Below the pieces are notes generated by a model, which saw only the letters and a program-made list of their open reading frames with translations, was not told the DNA's origin and searched no databases. This document shows positions 1-8,321 of a DNA stretch of 64,000 nucleotides, piece by piece. Source of the stretch: Planctomycetota bacterium (lineage in GTDB: Bacteria > Planctomycetota > Phycisphaerae > Phycisphaerales > UBA5793); the NCBI GenBank assembly GCA_963205185.1, contig CAUJHZ010000053.1, positions 1-64,000 of the forward strand. Direction: 5' to 3'. Every line of letters begins with the position of its first letter. Position 1 is the stretch's first letter. The position numbers and the translations under genes were made by a program.

Positions 1-1
1 G

Positions 2-175
2 CACGGCAGCGGATTGGGCGTGACGCGCTGGGTGGTCGAGCGAACCATCGCCTGGCTGCACCAGTACCGCCGACTTCGCATTCGCTATGAACGCACCGGC
101 GAAATCCATCAGGCCTTCCTCTCCATCGGCTGCAGCCTCATCTGCTTCAACAAACTCAAACCGCTATTGTGTTAG
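2..175 (+). CDS. IS5-family transposase, C-terminal fragment (5' end outside window)
   Basis: The last 57 codons of a DDE transposase, open to the left edge and ending at TAG. The segment TRWVVERTIAWL followed by RRLRIRYER is the C-terminal signature of IS5-type transposases; the arginine three residues before the glutamate matches the R(3)E part of their catalytic motif, so this E is probably the last acidic residue of the DDE triad. The rest of the element lies outside the window, so I cannot tell whether it is intact. The right terminal repeat should lie in or just after the stop region (about 170-200), but without the left end it cannot be defined. Confidence 0.8.
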   Translation, partial: HGSGLGVTRWVVERTIAWLHQYRRLRIRYERTGEIHQAFLSIGCSLICFNKLKPLLC

Positions 176-458
176 GGGCTCTTAACGCCGCGCAGGATAT
201 TCCTCGTGGCCCGCTCGCCTCAATGCTGAGACCACCGATGCGCGCGGAGGTCAATCCTTGGTGATCCGGTCTCCGACCGGCGAAATTGTGGCGCACCAGG
301 CCGATGTGAACCTTGTGGCGCCCACTCATCGGTGCGACTTGTAACCCCAGGTTCTATTAACACGACTTCAGGCAGGATTCAGAGCAGTCTCATCGTGCTG
401 CGGTAGCATGTGGATGTTGCTTTGACCATTGCAGTCGATACACGAAAGGTGTGTTTCC

Positions 459-1670
459 ATGAAATCTCATGCTTGTATTTTGTGCAGCGCCGCGATGCTC
501 GCGTCGCTCGCACCGCTCGGTGGAGCCAATGTGGCTCAGGAGCCAGCGAACCGGCAACCGACGACGGTGAATCGCCAGCCGATGAATCGCGACGGCGTCG
601 CCCCGTCCATTCTTCATCGCATGGAGGGGGTCTGGAAGGTCGAGGCCCGGGTGAATCCCCTCTACTGGGACAGAATGAAGAACGTCCTGGACAGAAACGG
701 CATTGACGACCTCCATCGTCGCAACAACCCAGGCGGACCCAACACCCAGGATCCCAACCGGCAGGATCCCAACCGGCAGGATCCGAATCGTCGCGATGAC
801 AACGGCATGATGATCGATACTCCTCATTCGTTCCGCGGAATGGCTGAGGCACGAATGATCCTCAACGATCAGATCCTCGGCGAGCAAACCTATCTCATCG
901 CCGACAACGCCAATGTGACGGACACCAGCCGGCCCGGGACGGCGCCCGGCGACAAGAGCACCAACCCGGACACCAACCCGGACACCAATCCGAGCCGCAT
1001 CATCGGCAACAATCGCTCGATGCAGGCGCTCTCGTTCTTTGCGTTCGATCCGCAGCGCGACACCTACACCGCGGTGTTCATGAGCGATCGTGACGGCGAG
1101 ATCCACTACCGCTCCGGGCAGTACGACGTGAGCGGCCGTAAGATCGTCTTCGAAGATCAGCGGTCCATTCTCGACCGCACGCCCAACCGCATCACCCCGG
1201 GCAATCGCGATCGCGACCTCGACAAAGACAGGACGCCCGGCATCGACAAGGACCGCGGCATCGACGAAGACAACTCGGGCGGATTCGAACGCCAGCCGGC
1301 CACGACTCCCAATCGCGAGTTGCGCGGCAATGCCAATCCGTTCGGTGATGACATCCGCGTGGTGGTGGAGATCCTTTCCGACGATCAGCACCGCGTGACG
1401 ATGTACAAGGGCGACATCCTCGGCACTGAGAATCCGACGATCCGTCCCACGACCACCCCGGGCCAGGACAACCCGCGGACCAACCCGACCCAGACGCCGG
1501 GCCGTGAGTTTGGCGCCAACGAGCCGCTTCCCGCGAACGTGGTCTACCAGGCCACCTACACCCGCTCCAATGAGCAGGAAGTGAGCGAGTTCCGCGACCT
1601 GCTCCGCAAGGCCGATGAAGACAAGGGCACGGACAACCACCTGAACAATCAGGAATACAAGAAGCCGTAA
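459..1670 (+). CDS. secreted DUF1579-like protein with Asn/Asp/Pro-rich repeats
   Basis: A 403-residue protein. ATG 459 is preferred over an upstream in-frame TTG (429) because GAAAGG sits 9 bases before it and it opens directly into a signal peptide (MKSHACILCSAAMLAS...). The blocks HRMEGVWKVEARVNP, QALSFFAFDPQRDTYT, RSGQYDVSGRKIVFED and VVYQATYTRS follow the order seen in DUF1579 proteins (a lipocalin-like fold is my inference). The body is broken by low-complexity linkers: three DPNRQ-type units near residues 95-110, NPDTNPDT, and a DRDLDKDRTPGIDKDR stretch, so the domain is spread by disordered insertions. Export is likely; function unknown. A strong terminator follows. It is monocistronic by spacing. 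Confidence 0.7.
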   Translation: MKSHACILCSAAMLASLAPLGGANVAQEPANRQPTTVNRQPMNRDGVAPSILHRMEGVWKVEARVNPLYWDRMKNVLDRNGIDDLHRRNNPGGPNTQDPNRQDPNRQDPNRRDDNGMMIDTPHSFRGMAEARMILNDQILGEQTYLIADNANVTDTSRPGTAPGDKSTNPDTNPDTNPSRIIGNNRSMQALSFFAFDPQRDTYTAVFMSDRDGEIHYRSGQYDVSGRKIVFEDQRSILDRTPNRITPGNRDRDLDKDRTPGIDKDRGIDEDNSGGFERQPATTPNRELRGNANPFGDDIRVVVEILSDDQHRVTMYKGDILGTENPTIRPTTTPGQDNPRTNPTQTPGREFGANEPLPANVVYQATYTRSNEQEVSEFRDLLRKADEDKGTDNHLNNQEYKKP

Positions 1671-1718
1671 GCCGCCTTCGAAGCCATTGGCCGATTCGCG
1701 GGCGACAAGCCCCCACGC

Positions 1719-1769
1719 ATCGCTGTCCCGCCGCCGCAAAAAACGCGGTGGGGCAGCGATCGTCTTTTT
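1719..1769 (+). terminator. rho-independent terminator after the DUF1579-like gene
   Basis: A 16-bp stem with two G-U wobbles (1719-1734 with 1745-1760), a 10-base A-rich loop, then CGTCTTTTTG. It lies 49 bases past the stop at 1670 in the right orientation. Confidence 0.85.
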
Positions 1770-1899
1770 GGCGCAGGGTGCAATGGCCGAGTTCCATAGG
1801 CGCGTTCATGATGCGCTTTTCACCCGCGCTTCAGCCTGCGTTCACTTCCAGTCTGTATAGTCCAATGTAGATAAGCCAAGTGAGGAAAGAAGGTAACGG

Positions 1900-2787
1900 A
1901 TGAGCGACTTCACTCAACACCCGTTCGCCGGGCGGCCGCCACAGTATGCTCACGACGATGTCAATCCCTACCCGCGTGAGATGCGCGCGGGGTCGCGGCC
2001 GTACGTGGAAGACGAACGGCAGCACCACGGCACGGTAAGCGATCTGCGCGATGTGTATTACGGGCGAAGCGATCGTGATGCAGGACGTAATGACTTCGGG
2101 GCCGGTGGGGGATTCTCGCCCACCTACCGCGAGGAGCACCCCGACCGGCTCCACGACGCCCGGCGGAGTCACGACGAGAGGCGATGGCGTCAGGGCAGCC
2201 AGGCGCCGCAAGAGCCGGAGGGCTTCTACCCGTACGAGGTCGCCGAGGGCTACGAGCCGCAAGGCCGGCGCACATCGCCGAGCGTCGGCCAGTACGACTC
2301 CCATCGCGATGAATTCCGGCCGATGGGCGGGGGTGAGTCCGCCAGCTCCATCGAAGGCGGCCAGTTGCGCGGATCAGCCGGCTACGGTTCGCCGCCGCGC
2401 TCCCTGGGAGAAGCGCCCTATCGACAGCAGTCCCGATCAGCCGAGAGCGGCGCCGGGCGATGGATGCAGTGGGCCAAGCGCGCGCCCCAGCACCGCACCT
2501 TTGGCAAGTGCCCCAGGAATTACCGGCGTTCCGAGGCGCGCATCTGCGAAGACATCTCCGAACACATCATGCGCGAGCCCTCCATCGACGCCAGCGATGT
2601 GGAGATCGACGTGCACGGCCAGGAGGTGACGCTCGAGGGTTCCGTGCCGGACCATTGGATGAAACGCTGCATCGAAGAGCTTGCCCAGGACGCACTGACG
2701 GTCGATCACGTCGAGAACCGCTTGCGCGTCCGGAAACGGATGGAGGTCGGGCGCGGCGGGCCGGGGGCCGGACTGCAGCAGCGGTAG
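1900..2787 (+). CDS. BON-domain protein with long disordered N-terminus
   Basis: 295 residues. ATG 1900 has an AAGG Shine-Dalgarno 4-7 bases upstream. Residues 1-200 are charged, Arg/Gly/Ser/Tyr-rich and without predicted fold. Residues about 205-285 form a BON domain (RICEDISEHIMREPSIDASD, DVEIDVHGQEVTLEGSVPD, then a helix ending AQDALTVDHVENRLRVRKR). BON domains bind phospholipids or serve as envelope stability modules (OsmY, secretins). There is no signal peptide, so the protein is probably cytoplasmic, and the N-terminus resembles those of BON proteins linked to osmotic stress. It sits 44 bases upstream of a DUF892 stress protein, a likely operon partner. Confidence 0.8.
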   Translation: MSDFTQHPFAGRPPQYAHDDVNPYPREMRAGSRPYVEDERQHHGTVSDLRDVYYGRSDRDAGRNDFGAGGGFSPTYREEHPDRLHDARRSHDERRWRQGSQAPQEPEGFYPYEVAEGYEPQGRRTSPSVGQYDSHRDEFRPMGGGESASSIEGGQLRGSAGYGSPPRSLGEAPYRQQSRSAESGAGRWMQWAKRAPQHRTFGKCPRNYRRSEARICEDISEHIMREPSIDASDVEIDVHGQEVTLEGSVPDHWMKRCIEELAQDALTVDHVENRLRVRKRMEVGRGGPGAGLQQR

Positions 2788-2831
2788 AAGGTTGCCAGAA
2801 GTCTCGGCGGTGGGTGGTGGGAGGAACGGTG

Positions 2832-3326
2832 ATGGTTATCCGGAGTCTGGAGGATGCGTTGTGTCGCGTCATGACCGATCTGCTCAGCGCGGAAGACGAG
2901 TTTCGCGGCAGCCTTGGGAGGCTGGCGGATGCGGCGCACGACGAAGCGCTCGCCGACACTTTCAGGCAGCACCGCGATGCGACAAGCGTGCAGATCCAGC
3001 GCCTGGAAGAGTGCTTCCGGCTGATGTGCCAGGAGCGCCCGCGCGGGGTGTCGAAGGCCGCCGTCGGCATCGTGCGCGAGGCCGAAGACCTCATTCGCCA
3101 GGACGGCCAGCCGGAGGCGCGCGATGTGGTGCTCGCCACCGCCGGGCGCCACTGCGTGCACTACCAGATCGTCGCGTATTCGGAAGCCATCGAGTGGGCT
3201 CGCGAGCTGCGCCGCGATGACGTCGCCGACCTGCTCGAAGAAAACCTCGAGGAGGAGGAGGGTACGGAAGAGGCTCTGTGTCAAATCGCGACGCGCCTCA
3301 GCAGCGACAGAGATTCCGCGCGTTAG
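2832..3326 (+). CDS. ferritin-like DUF892 (YciE/YciF-type) protein
   Basis: 164 residues, all-helical, beginning MVIRSLEDALCRVMTDLLSA. Four long amphipathic helices with regularly spaced acidic and histidine residues (AEDEFRGS, FRQHRDATSVQIQRLEE, RHCVHYQIVAYSEAIEWA) fit the DUF892 ferritin-like four-helix bundle, a family commonly found in stress-induced operons. The Glu-rich tail (LLEENLEEEEGTEE) is typical of the last helix. The gene follows the BON gene by 44 bases and precedes the small charged protein by 52, so the three probably form one stress operon. A second paralogue is at 37641-38141. Iron binding is inferred from the fold and not shown. Confidence 0.8.
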   Translation: MVIRSLEDALCRVMTDLLSAEDEFRGSLGRLADAAHDEALADTFRQHRDATSVQIQRLEECFRLMCQERPRGVSKAAVGIVREAEDLIRQDGQPEARDVVLATAGRHCVHYQIVAYSEAIEWARELRRDDVADLLEENLEEEEGTEEALCQIATRLSSDRDSAR

Positions 3327-3378
3327 GCGTCTTTGATGATTCAGTTGTTTTCAGTTTCCCTTAATAGGAGGATTTGCC

Positions 3379-3555
3379 GTGACTCGTGAAGATAACACTC
3401 CGCGTGATCGCCAGCAGGACGAAAACCGTGAAGGCAATCGCAATCGCGATCGCGAACGTCAGGAGCAGCAGCCGGAGAACAAGAACCGCGAGCGCGCCGA
3501 GGAAACCACCTCGCGCCAGACGAATCGCCAGAAGACTGGCGAGCGGAACCGGTAA
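3379..3555 (+). CDS. small charged hydrophilic protein (58 aa)
   Basis: GTG 3379 lies 6 bases after a near-perfect Shine-Dalgarno (AGGAGG, 3367-3372) and opens 58 codons ending at TAA 3553-3555; an intrinsic terminator follows 16 bases later. The product is almost wholly Arg, Asn, Glu, Gln and Asp (NRDRERQEQQPENKNRERAE) with no hydrophobic core, so it is certainly disordered. The strong ribosome site plus terminator argue that it is real despite its size. Composition resembles small stress-induced hydrophilic proteins, but I recognise no family. It lies at the end of the BON-DUF892 unit. Confidence 0.6.
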   Translation: MTREDNTPRDRQQDENREGNRNRDRERQEQQPENKNRERAEETTSRQTNRQKTGERNR

Positions 3556-3571
3556 GCCAGCCCCGCACCAG

Positions 3572-3604
3572 GCAGAGACCGGCATTGCGCCGGTCTCTGC
3601 TTTC
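3572..3604 (+). terminator. rho-independent terminator after the 58-aa gene
   Basis: A perfect 12-bp stem (GCAGAGACCGGC, 3572-3583, with 3589-3600), a 5-base loop, then TTT. It closes the BON-DUF892-small protein unit before the dehydrogenase gene. Confidence 0.8.
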
Positions 3605-3664
3605 CATTGAAGATGAACCTTTTCAGCAGCCGCCCGCGCCGGCAGGCGGCTGGAGGAACCTCCA

Positions 3665-4561
3665 TTGATCAAGACCCCCGACACTGCGCGCCCGATGAGC
3701 GAACCCGCGCCGCCGTTTCCCGCCCAGCACCAGTCTCCGCCCGGTGACGAGTCTCGCCTCGATCCAGCGCCGCGCTGGCGCGCTGAAAGATACCGCGCCG
3801 CGGACAAACTGCGCGGCCAGGTGGCAATCGTCACGGGCGGCGATTCCGGCATCGGCCGCGCCGTCGCCTATCTCTTCGCGCGCGAAGGCGCCGATGTGAC
3901 GATCACCGCGATGCCCGACGAGAAGGACGATGCCGCCGAGGTGCAGGAGGCCATCGAGCGCCTCGGCCGCCACTGCGAAGTCTGCATCGGCAATCTCGCC
4001 GCGGAGGCGTTCTGCGAGCAGGTGGTCGAAGCCACGCTGGCTCGCTTCGGCCGGCTCGACATTCTCGTGCACAACGCCGCCTGGCAGAACCGCAAGGAGA
4101 TAACCGAACTCAGCGAGAAGGAACTCGACCGCACGCTCAAGGTGAACGTGTATGCGTATCTTCGCCTGGCGCGCATCGCCGTTCCGCATCTCAAGCCCGG
4201 TGCGAGCATCATTGCAACCGGATCGATCGTCGGTCTGAGCGGTTCAGCGCGGCTCAGCGACTACGGCGCCTCCAAGGGCGCGATCCACGCCATCACCAAG
4301 TCGCTCGCCGAAGAACTGGTTGACAAGCAGATTCGCGTCAACTGCGTTGCGCCCGGCCCGGTCTGGACGCCGCTCAACCCCGCCGACACCGCCCTGTCAG
4401 CCGAGGACGTGTCGAACTTCGGCAAGGAGACCGGATCATCGAAGATGAACCGGCCGGCCCAGCCCGAGGAGATTGCCCCGGCCTACGTCTACCTCGCCTC
4501 CAATGCAGACTCGAGTTACGTCAATGGCATCGTTCTGCCAATCACGGGCGGACCGGTCTGA
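3665..4561 (+). CDS. SDR-family oxidoreductase, YghA/glucose dehydrogenase-like
   Basis: 298 residues. TTG 3665 is used because GGAGG (3651-3655) is well spaced and the family carries the long N-terminal extension with PG...RL and a LRGQ lead into the fold; an ATG at 3695 is possible. The Rossmann motif TGGDSGIGRA starts at residue 57; the active site has S in ATGSIVGLSG and the YGASK dyad; HNAAWQ replaces the usual NNAG. This extended subfamily is annotated as NAD(P)-dependent dehydrogenase of unknown substrate and is commonly stress-linked. Quite certain of family, unsure of substrate. Confidence 0.88.
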   Translation: MIKTPDTARPMSEPAPPFPAQHQSPPGDESRLDPAPRWRAERYRAADKLRGQVAIVTGGDSGIGRAVAYLFAREGADVTITAMPDEKDDAAEVQEAIERLGRHCEVCIGNLAAEAFCEQVVEATLARFGRLDILVHNAAWQNRKEITELSEKELDRTLKVNVYAYLRLARIAVPHLKPGASIIATGSIVGLSGSARLSDYGASKGAIHAITKSLAEELVDKQIRVNCVAPGPVWTPLNPADTALSAEDVSNFGKETGSSKMNRPAQPEEIAPAYVYLASNADSSYVNGIVLPITGGPV

Positions 4562-4672
4562 ACCCCCAGCGCCACTGAGCAATCTTCCACGCGCGGCGTC
4601 AGGCTGCTGCTGAGCGGGCGCCGGGCGAGCGGCTGTTAGCATGCATGGCCGGTGTGCCAGCAGGAGTGCGAG

Positions 4673-5992
4673 GTGAACGCGTTGCCCGGGTTGTGGATCG
4701 TCGCTGTGCTTGTGTTCGTCATCGCTACGGCGCCGGGTTCTGGCGCAACGGCCCAGACGCCGTCGGACGGCTCTGCTCCAACCCTGCACGACGCGGCGCT
4801 CGAGCAGGAGACCGAGCAACTGCTCTCGCGCATTGCGGGTGTCGAGGAGGTGGAAGTCGCGCTCACAGGCGACGAAGTCATCCTCACTGGTGTCGCGGAC
4901 GACCCCGAACTGATCGACCTTGCCGGCTCGATCGCCGAATCAACCATCGGGGCGCCGGTGCGCAACGAGATGCGGCTGAGCAGCGACTTTGCCGTCCGCC
5001 TGCACGGTGCGGCAACGCGGCTGGGCGATCGACTGGAGCGGTGGCTCGCGTTCCTGCCTCTCATTCCGCTGGCGCTTCTCATTCTGCTTGCGTGCATCGG
5101 CATCGCCTGGGCTGTGGGCCGGTGGAAACGCTTCTATCGGGCGTCGACGGGGAACCCATTCATCGGCGACATCGTCCGTCGCCTCGTTCAGGCCGGCATC
5201 ATCTTCGTCGGCATCCTGATCGCGCTCGAAGTTCTTGGCGCTACCGCGATGGTGGGGGGCATCCTCGGCGCCGCCGGCGTGGTCGGCATCACCGTCGGAT
5301 TCGGCTTTCGCGACATCATCGAGAACTACATCTCGGGCATACTTCTGTCGTTCCGCCAGCCGTTTCGGCCTCATCATCGCGTCGCTGTGGGCGGCTTCGA
5401 GGGGCTGGTGACGGCGATGAACACGCGCACCACGATCCTGACGACGTCGGACGGCAACACGGTTGAGATACCCAACTCGACCGTCTTCAAGACGCCGATC
5501 ATCAACTACTCCGCAGAGCCGCGCCGCCGCTTTTCGTTCGAGATCGGGATCGGCCGCGAGACGAGGATCGAAGAGGCGATCAACCTCGCCGTGCAGACAC
5601 TGCGGAGCACCGATGGGGTGCTCAACGAACCGCCGCCGCAGGCGCTCGTGTCCCAACTCGGCGAGCTGCGCATCACGGTTCAACTTTTCGGCTGGGTGGA
5701 TCAAAGCGTCACCGACCTGGGCAAAGTGATGAGTTCGGCCATGCAGCGCCTCAAAACAGCCTACGAACAGCGGGGCATCTGGACTTCTCCGCACGGGACC
5801 TACCAACCGGGCCGCGCGACTCGTGAGCAAGGCACTCACCATGAACCACCGATTGCGAAAGCTCCGGGAAATGGGCAGGTCGGCCCCGCGCACGACGTCG
5901 CGCGCGATGACACAACCGATCAACTCGCCGCCGCGGCCGCCCGGCAGCATCCCGAAGAGAATCTGCTTGCCGCGCGACCCGATGGCCGCTGA
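4673..5992 (+). CDS. mechanosensitive channel (MscS family) with N-terminal BON-like domain
   Basis: 439 residues. GTG 4673 has AGGAG (4662-4666) upstream and starts a signal peptide (MNALPGLWIVAVLVFVIA); an in-frame GTG at 4652 lacks one. Residues about 40-98 form a periplasmic BON-like domain (RIAGVEEVEVALTGDEVIL, then a helix ending GAPVRNEMRLS). Transmembrane helices lie near 123-145 and 170-190, followed by a Gly/Ala-rich pore helix (GGILGAAGVVGITVGFGFRD) and the MscS beta domain (ILLSFRQPF, NTVEIPNSTVF). The C-terminal 60 residues are disordered. It should gate in response to membrane tension; the BON module may tie it to the outer envelope. It sits between two SDR genes, 111 and 60 bases away. 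Confidence 0.88.
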   Translation: MNALPGLWIVAVLVFVIATAPGSGATAQTPSDGSAPTLHDAALEQETEQLLSRIAGVEEVEVALTGDEVILTGVADDPELIDLAGSIAESTIGAPVRNEMRLSSDFAVRLHGAATRLGDRLERWLAFLPLIPLALLILLACIGIAWAVGRWKRFYRASTGNPFIGDIVRRLVQAGIIFVGILIALEVLGATAMVGGILGAAGVVGITVGFGFRDIIENYISGILLSFRQPFRPHHRVAVGGFEGLVTAMNTRTTILTTSDGNTVEIPNSTVFKTPIINYSAEPRRRFSFEIGIGRETRIEEAINLAVQTLRSTDGVLNEPPPQALVSQLGELRITVQLFGWVDQSVTDLGKVMSSAMQRLKTAYEQRGIWTSPHGTYQPGRATREQGTHHEPPIAKAPGNGQVGPAHDVARDDTTDQLAAAAARQHPEENLLAARPDGR

Positions 5993-6052
5993 GATCGCCT
6001 GCGAGGTTTCCAGCCGCGGCACTGCAGAGCAGCAGGAAGAGTCTCTCTCGCC

Positions 6053-7057
6053 ATGAACACGTTTGAAATGCCGCGCACGGTCGTCATCACCGGCGGATCG
6101 GCCGGTGTGGGGCGTGCGGCGGCGCGCGCCTTCGCTCGGGCGGGCGCTGATGTTGCGCTCATCGCGCGCGGCCAGGGCCGGCTTGAGGAAGCTCGCCGCG
6201 AGATTGAGCAGATCGGCCGCCGCTGCATGACCTGTTCCGCCGACGTCGCCGATGCCCGCGCCGTGGATGATGCGGCCGATCGCATTGAGCAGGATCTCGG
6301 CCCGATCGACTGTTGGGTCAACAACGCCATGGCGTCGGTCTTTGCGCCCGTCTCGGAAGTGACGGCCGATGAGTTCCGGCGCGTGACTGAAGTGACCTAT
6401 CTCGGAATCGTGCACGGGACCAAGGCGGCGCTGCGGCACATGCTGCCGCGCGATCGCGGAATGATCATCCAGGTCGGTTCGGCGCTGGCGTACCGGGGGA
6501 TTCCGCTCCAGGCGGCCTACTGCGCTTCCAAGCATGCCATCGTCGGCTTCACCGAATCGCTGCGCACCGAACTCCTGCACGACGGTCGGCACATTCACGT
6601 CACGATGGTCCATCTGCCGGCGATGAACACGCCCCAGTTCGAATGGGTGCGCTCGCGCCTCGATCACAAGGCCCAGCCGGTTCCACCGATCTTCGCGCCC
6701 GAGGTGGCGGCTCGCGCCATTGTGTGGTCCAGCCAGCACCGACGCCGCCAACTGCTCGTCGGCTTTCCAACATTCAAGACGGTGTGGGGAAATCGCTTGG
6801 CGCCGGGGCTGGCCGATCGCATTCTCGCGCGCAGCGGGTATTCCTCGCAGCAGACGGGCGAGCCGGAAGATCCCGAGCGCGCTGACAACCTCTGCTCGCC
6901 GGTCGAGGGTGATTTTGCCGCGCACGGCCGCTTCGGAGATCGTGAGCGACCTCGCTCATTCTGGACGCCGCTGAGCAGACACCCGGCAATGGCGACGGCC
7001 GCAGCGGCGGCGCTGGTGCTGCTCATCTCCGCGGCGATCTGGCTTGCGATGGCATGA
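6053..7057 (+). CDS. SDR-family oxidoreductase with C-terminal membrane anchor
   Basis: 334 residues. TGGSAGVGRA at residues 14-23 is the NAD(P) binding turn, NNAMAS follows, and YCASKHA holds the catalytic Tyr and Lys. After the SDR fold ends near residue 250, a linker leads to a hydrophobic helix at about 312-333 (MATAAAAALVLLISAAIW) that ends the protein, so it should be tail-anchored in the inner membrane with the enzyme in the cytoplasm. Substrate unknown. The start is only 60 bases after the MscS gene, so co-transcription is likely. Confidence 0.85.
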   Translation: MNTFEMPRTVVITGGSAGVGRAAARAFARAGADVALIARGQGRLEEARREIEQIGRRCMTCSADVADARAVDDAADRIEQDLGPIDCWVNNAMASVFAPVSEVTADEFRRVTEVTYLGIVHGTKAALRHMLPRDRGMIIQVGSALAYRGIPLQAAYCASKHAIVGFTESLRTELLHDGRHIHVTMVHLPAMNTPQFEWVRSRLDHKAQPVPPIFAPEVAARAIVWSSQHRRRQLLVGFPTFKTVWGNRLAPGLADRILARSGYSSQQTGEPEDPERADNLCSPVEGDFAAHGRFGDRERPRSFWTPLSRHPAMATAAAAALVLLISAAIWLAMA

Positions 7058-7235
7058 GCCGGCGCTGCCGATCTCTTGCTGCGAACGGCTTGTTCGTGAG
7101 ACCCTTCCATCCGGGTGGCAGGGCACTCAGCGCAATCGCGAGGCAGCATGGTATCGATCGGCGCCACAACCTGGGTTGTTCCGGAGGGCTGCACCCCGCG
7201 CGAAAGCACCCGCAACACTGGGAGAAGTGATTCTC

Positions 7236-7394
7236 TCAGCGCGTGGCGATGATCCAGATCGCGTGCACGATGCCCGGGATGTAGCCGAGAATCGTGAGCA
7301 GGATGTTGAGCCAGAAATGCATGCCCAGCCCCACCTGGAGAAATACTCCCAGCGGCGGGATCAGAACGGCGAGAATGATGCGCAGGATGTCCAT
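7236..7394 (-). CDS. YqaE/Pmp3-family small membrane protein
   Basis: 52 residues with the whole family pattern: MDILRIILAVLIPPLGVFLQ, a short polar turn (GLGMHFWLN) and a second hydrophobic helix with LGYIPGIVHAIWII. Pmp3/YqaE (UPF0057) proteins are two-helix plasma-membrane proteolipids induced by salt, cold or osmotic stress. AAGGGG lies about 6 bases upstream of ATG. It is last of three small genes on this strand (csbD-like, DUF3309, yqaE-like), all envelope or stress associated. Confidence 0.9.
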   Translation of the reverse strand: MDILRIILAVLIPPLGVFLQVGLGMHFWLNILLTILGYIPGIVHAIWIIATR

Positions 7395-7434
7395 GCGGCC
7401 CCTTGCGGCCGCGCTGCACGCGACCCGAAGTGGT

Positions 7435-7470
7435 TCAGATGTGGTCCGCCGATCAGATGTAGTCCGCCAG
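7435..7470 (-). repeat. 18-bp tandem duplication at the 3' end of the DUF3309 gene
   Basis: Two adjacent 18-base units (7453-7470 and 7435-7452) agree at 15 of 18 positions. On the minus strand the first unit encodes the last residues L-A-D-Y-I and stop; the second, in the same frame, encodes S-A-D-H-I and another stop. Confidence 0.75.
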
Positions 7471-7608
7471 GATCAGCACCAGCAGAACGATCACCAGAAG
7501 AGTGATGGCGCCGGTGGGGTAGTACCCCCAGCGTCGGCTGTAGGGGTACACCGGCAGCGATCCCAGCAGAAGCAGAACGAGAACGATCAGAATAACCCAG
7601 CCAAGCAT
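7453..7608 (-). CDS. DUF3309-family small membrane protein
   Basis: 51 residues: one hydrophobic helix (LGWVILIVLVLLLLGSLP), a polar turn VYPYSRRWGYYPTG, and a second helix (ITLLVIVLLVLILADYI). The W/YPYSRxWGY turn between two helices is the DUF3309 hallmark. AAAGGAAAG precedes ATG by 6 bases. The function is unknown; members commonly sit next to CsbD and other stress genes, as here. The 3' end is duplicated just past the stop. Confidence 0.85.
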   Translation of the reverse strand: MLGWVILIVLVLLLLGSLPVYPYSRRWGYYPTGAITLLVIVLLVLILADYI

Positions 7609-7689
7609 CGTGACTTTCCTTTCGCGTGGCGGCGCCGGATCTCATCCGGCGGCCGCGGCCGGTCGCCCCCGCTCCACATGGAGCGGCTG

Positions 7690-7890
7690 TCATTCCAGCC
7701 GGTCGCAGAACTCGTCAACTTCCTCGTGGAGTTGCTCCCGGGTCTTCCCGTAGCGCTCGCGCAGCCGGCCTTCGAGTTGGTCCCGATTGCCGTCGATCAC
7801 GTCGAGATCGTCGTCGGTCAGACGTCCCCAGCGCTCCTTGATCCTTCCGCGATACTGCTGCCACTTGCCTTCGACCTGCTGCCAGTTCAT
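7690..7890 (-). CDS. CsbD-family stress protein
   Basis: 66 residues starting MNWQQVEGKWQQYRGRIKER, with GRLTDDDLDVIDGNRDQLEG and RYGKTREQLHEEVDEF: the complete CsbD pattern. AAGGAG lies 8 bases upstream of ATG 7890, which fixes the start over a longer in-frame extension. CsbD-like proteins are small hydrophilic general-stress proteins of unknown biochemistry. First of the three-gene minus-strand stress set. Confidence 0.92.
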   Translation of the reverse strand: MNWQQVEGKWQQYRGRIKERWGRLTDDDLDVIDGNRDQLEGRLRERYGKTREQLHEEVDEFCDRLE

Positions 7891-8321
7891 TGACGGGCTC
7901 CTTAGTAGACCTTTGATTCGGGCGGCGCGATGCCGCCATCCCTTGAAAAGGCAGTCCCGAACCCTTCGGTCCGGAGACTGCATTGGCTTCGCCGGCAAAC
8001 GGCGCCGTCGAGGGGCCGACGCGTGCGCGAGGCGAAGATTGTTGTCCCCGACGCCATCGGGAAATCACTTAACCGGATCACACAAGCGATGGCTAGGATT
8101 TCCGCATACGTCCCGTCCTCGTTTCCTCCGCCGGTGTTTCTCAGAGCCGCCCACATGACCTTCAGGACCATGCGTTCGGTTGACAGTAAAGTTCTACAGG
8201 GACGAAATGAGCCAATACTGAAAAGCCAGTGAAAATCCGTTCACTTGCAGATCGTGCTGCCAGTGTCCGGCTCCGACAACCCAGCCCGCCAGCGGGCACT
8301 GAGAATGGAGAAAGCGCGGCG
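7891..8321. other. 431-base divergent intergenic region
   Basis: It separates csbD (leftward) from the response regulator (rightward) and must hold both promoters. I see a short hairpin GGCGGC/GCCGCC (7921-7937) and an imperfect hairpin at 7951-7981 (GCAGTC closing CCGAACC with GGTCCGG), both in the csbD leader. TTGACA at 8180-8185 is a consensus -35 on the plus strand, but no convincing -10 follows at 16-18 bases. No open reading frame here looks real. Confidence 0.5.

Noticed and set aside
176-458. complete insertion sequence at the left edge
   Set aside because: Only the transposase C-terminus is in the window and no matching left terminal repeat is available, so no element boundary is claimed. 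The stretch after it shows no gene.
725-1000. CRISPR-like or minisatellite array in the DUF1579-like gene
   Set aside because: The repeats are short, in-frame codon repeats (DPNRQ, NPDT) inside a coding region. No CRISPR array was seen anywhere in the window.
8180-8208. sigma-70 promoter for the response regulator
   Set aside because: TTGACA is perfect but no acceptable -10 lies at the right distance.
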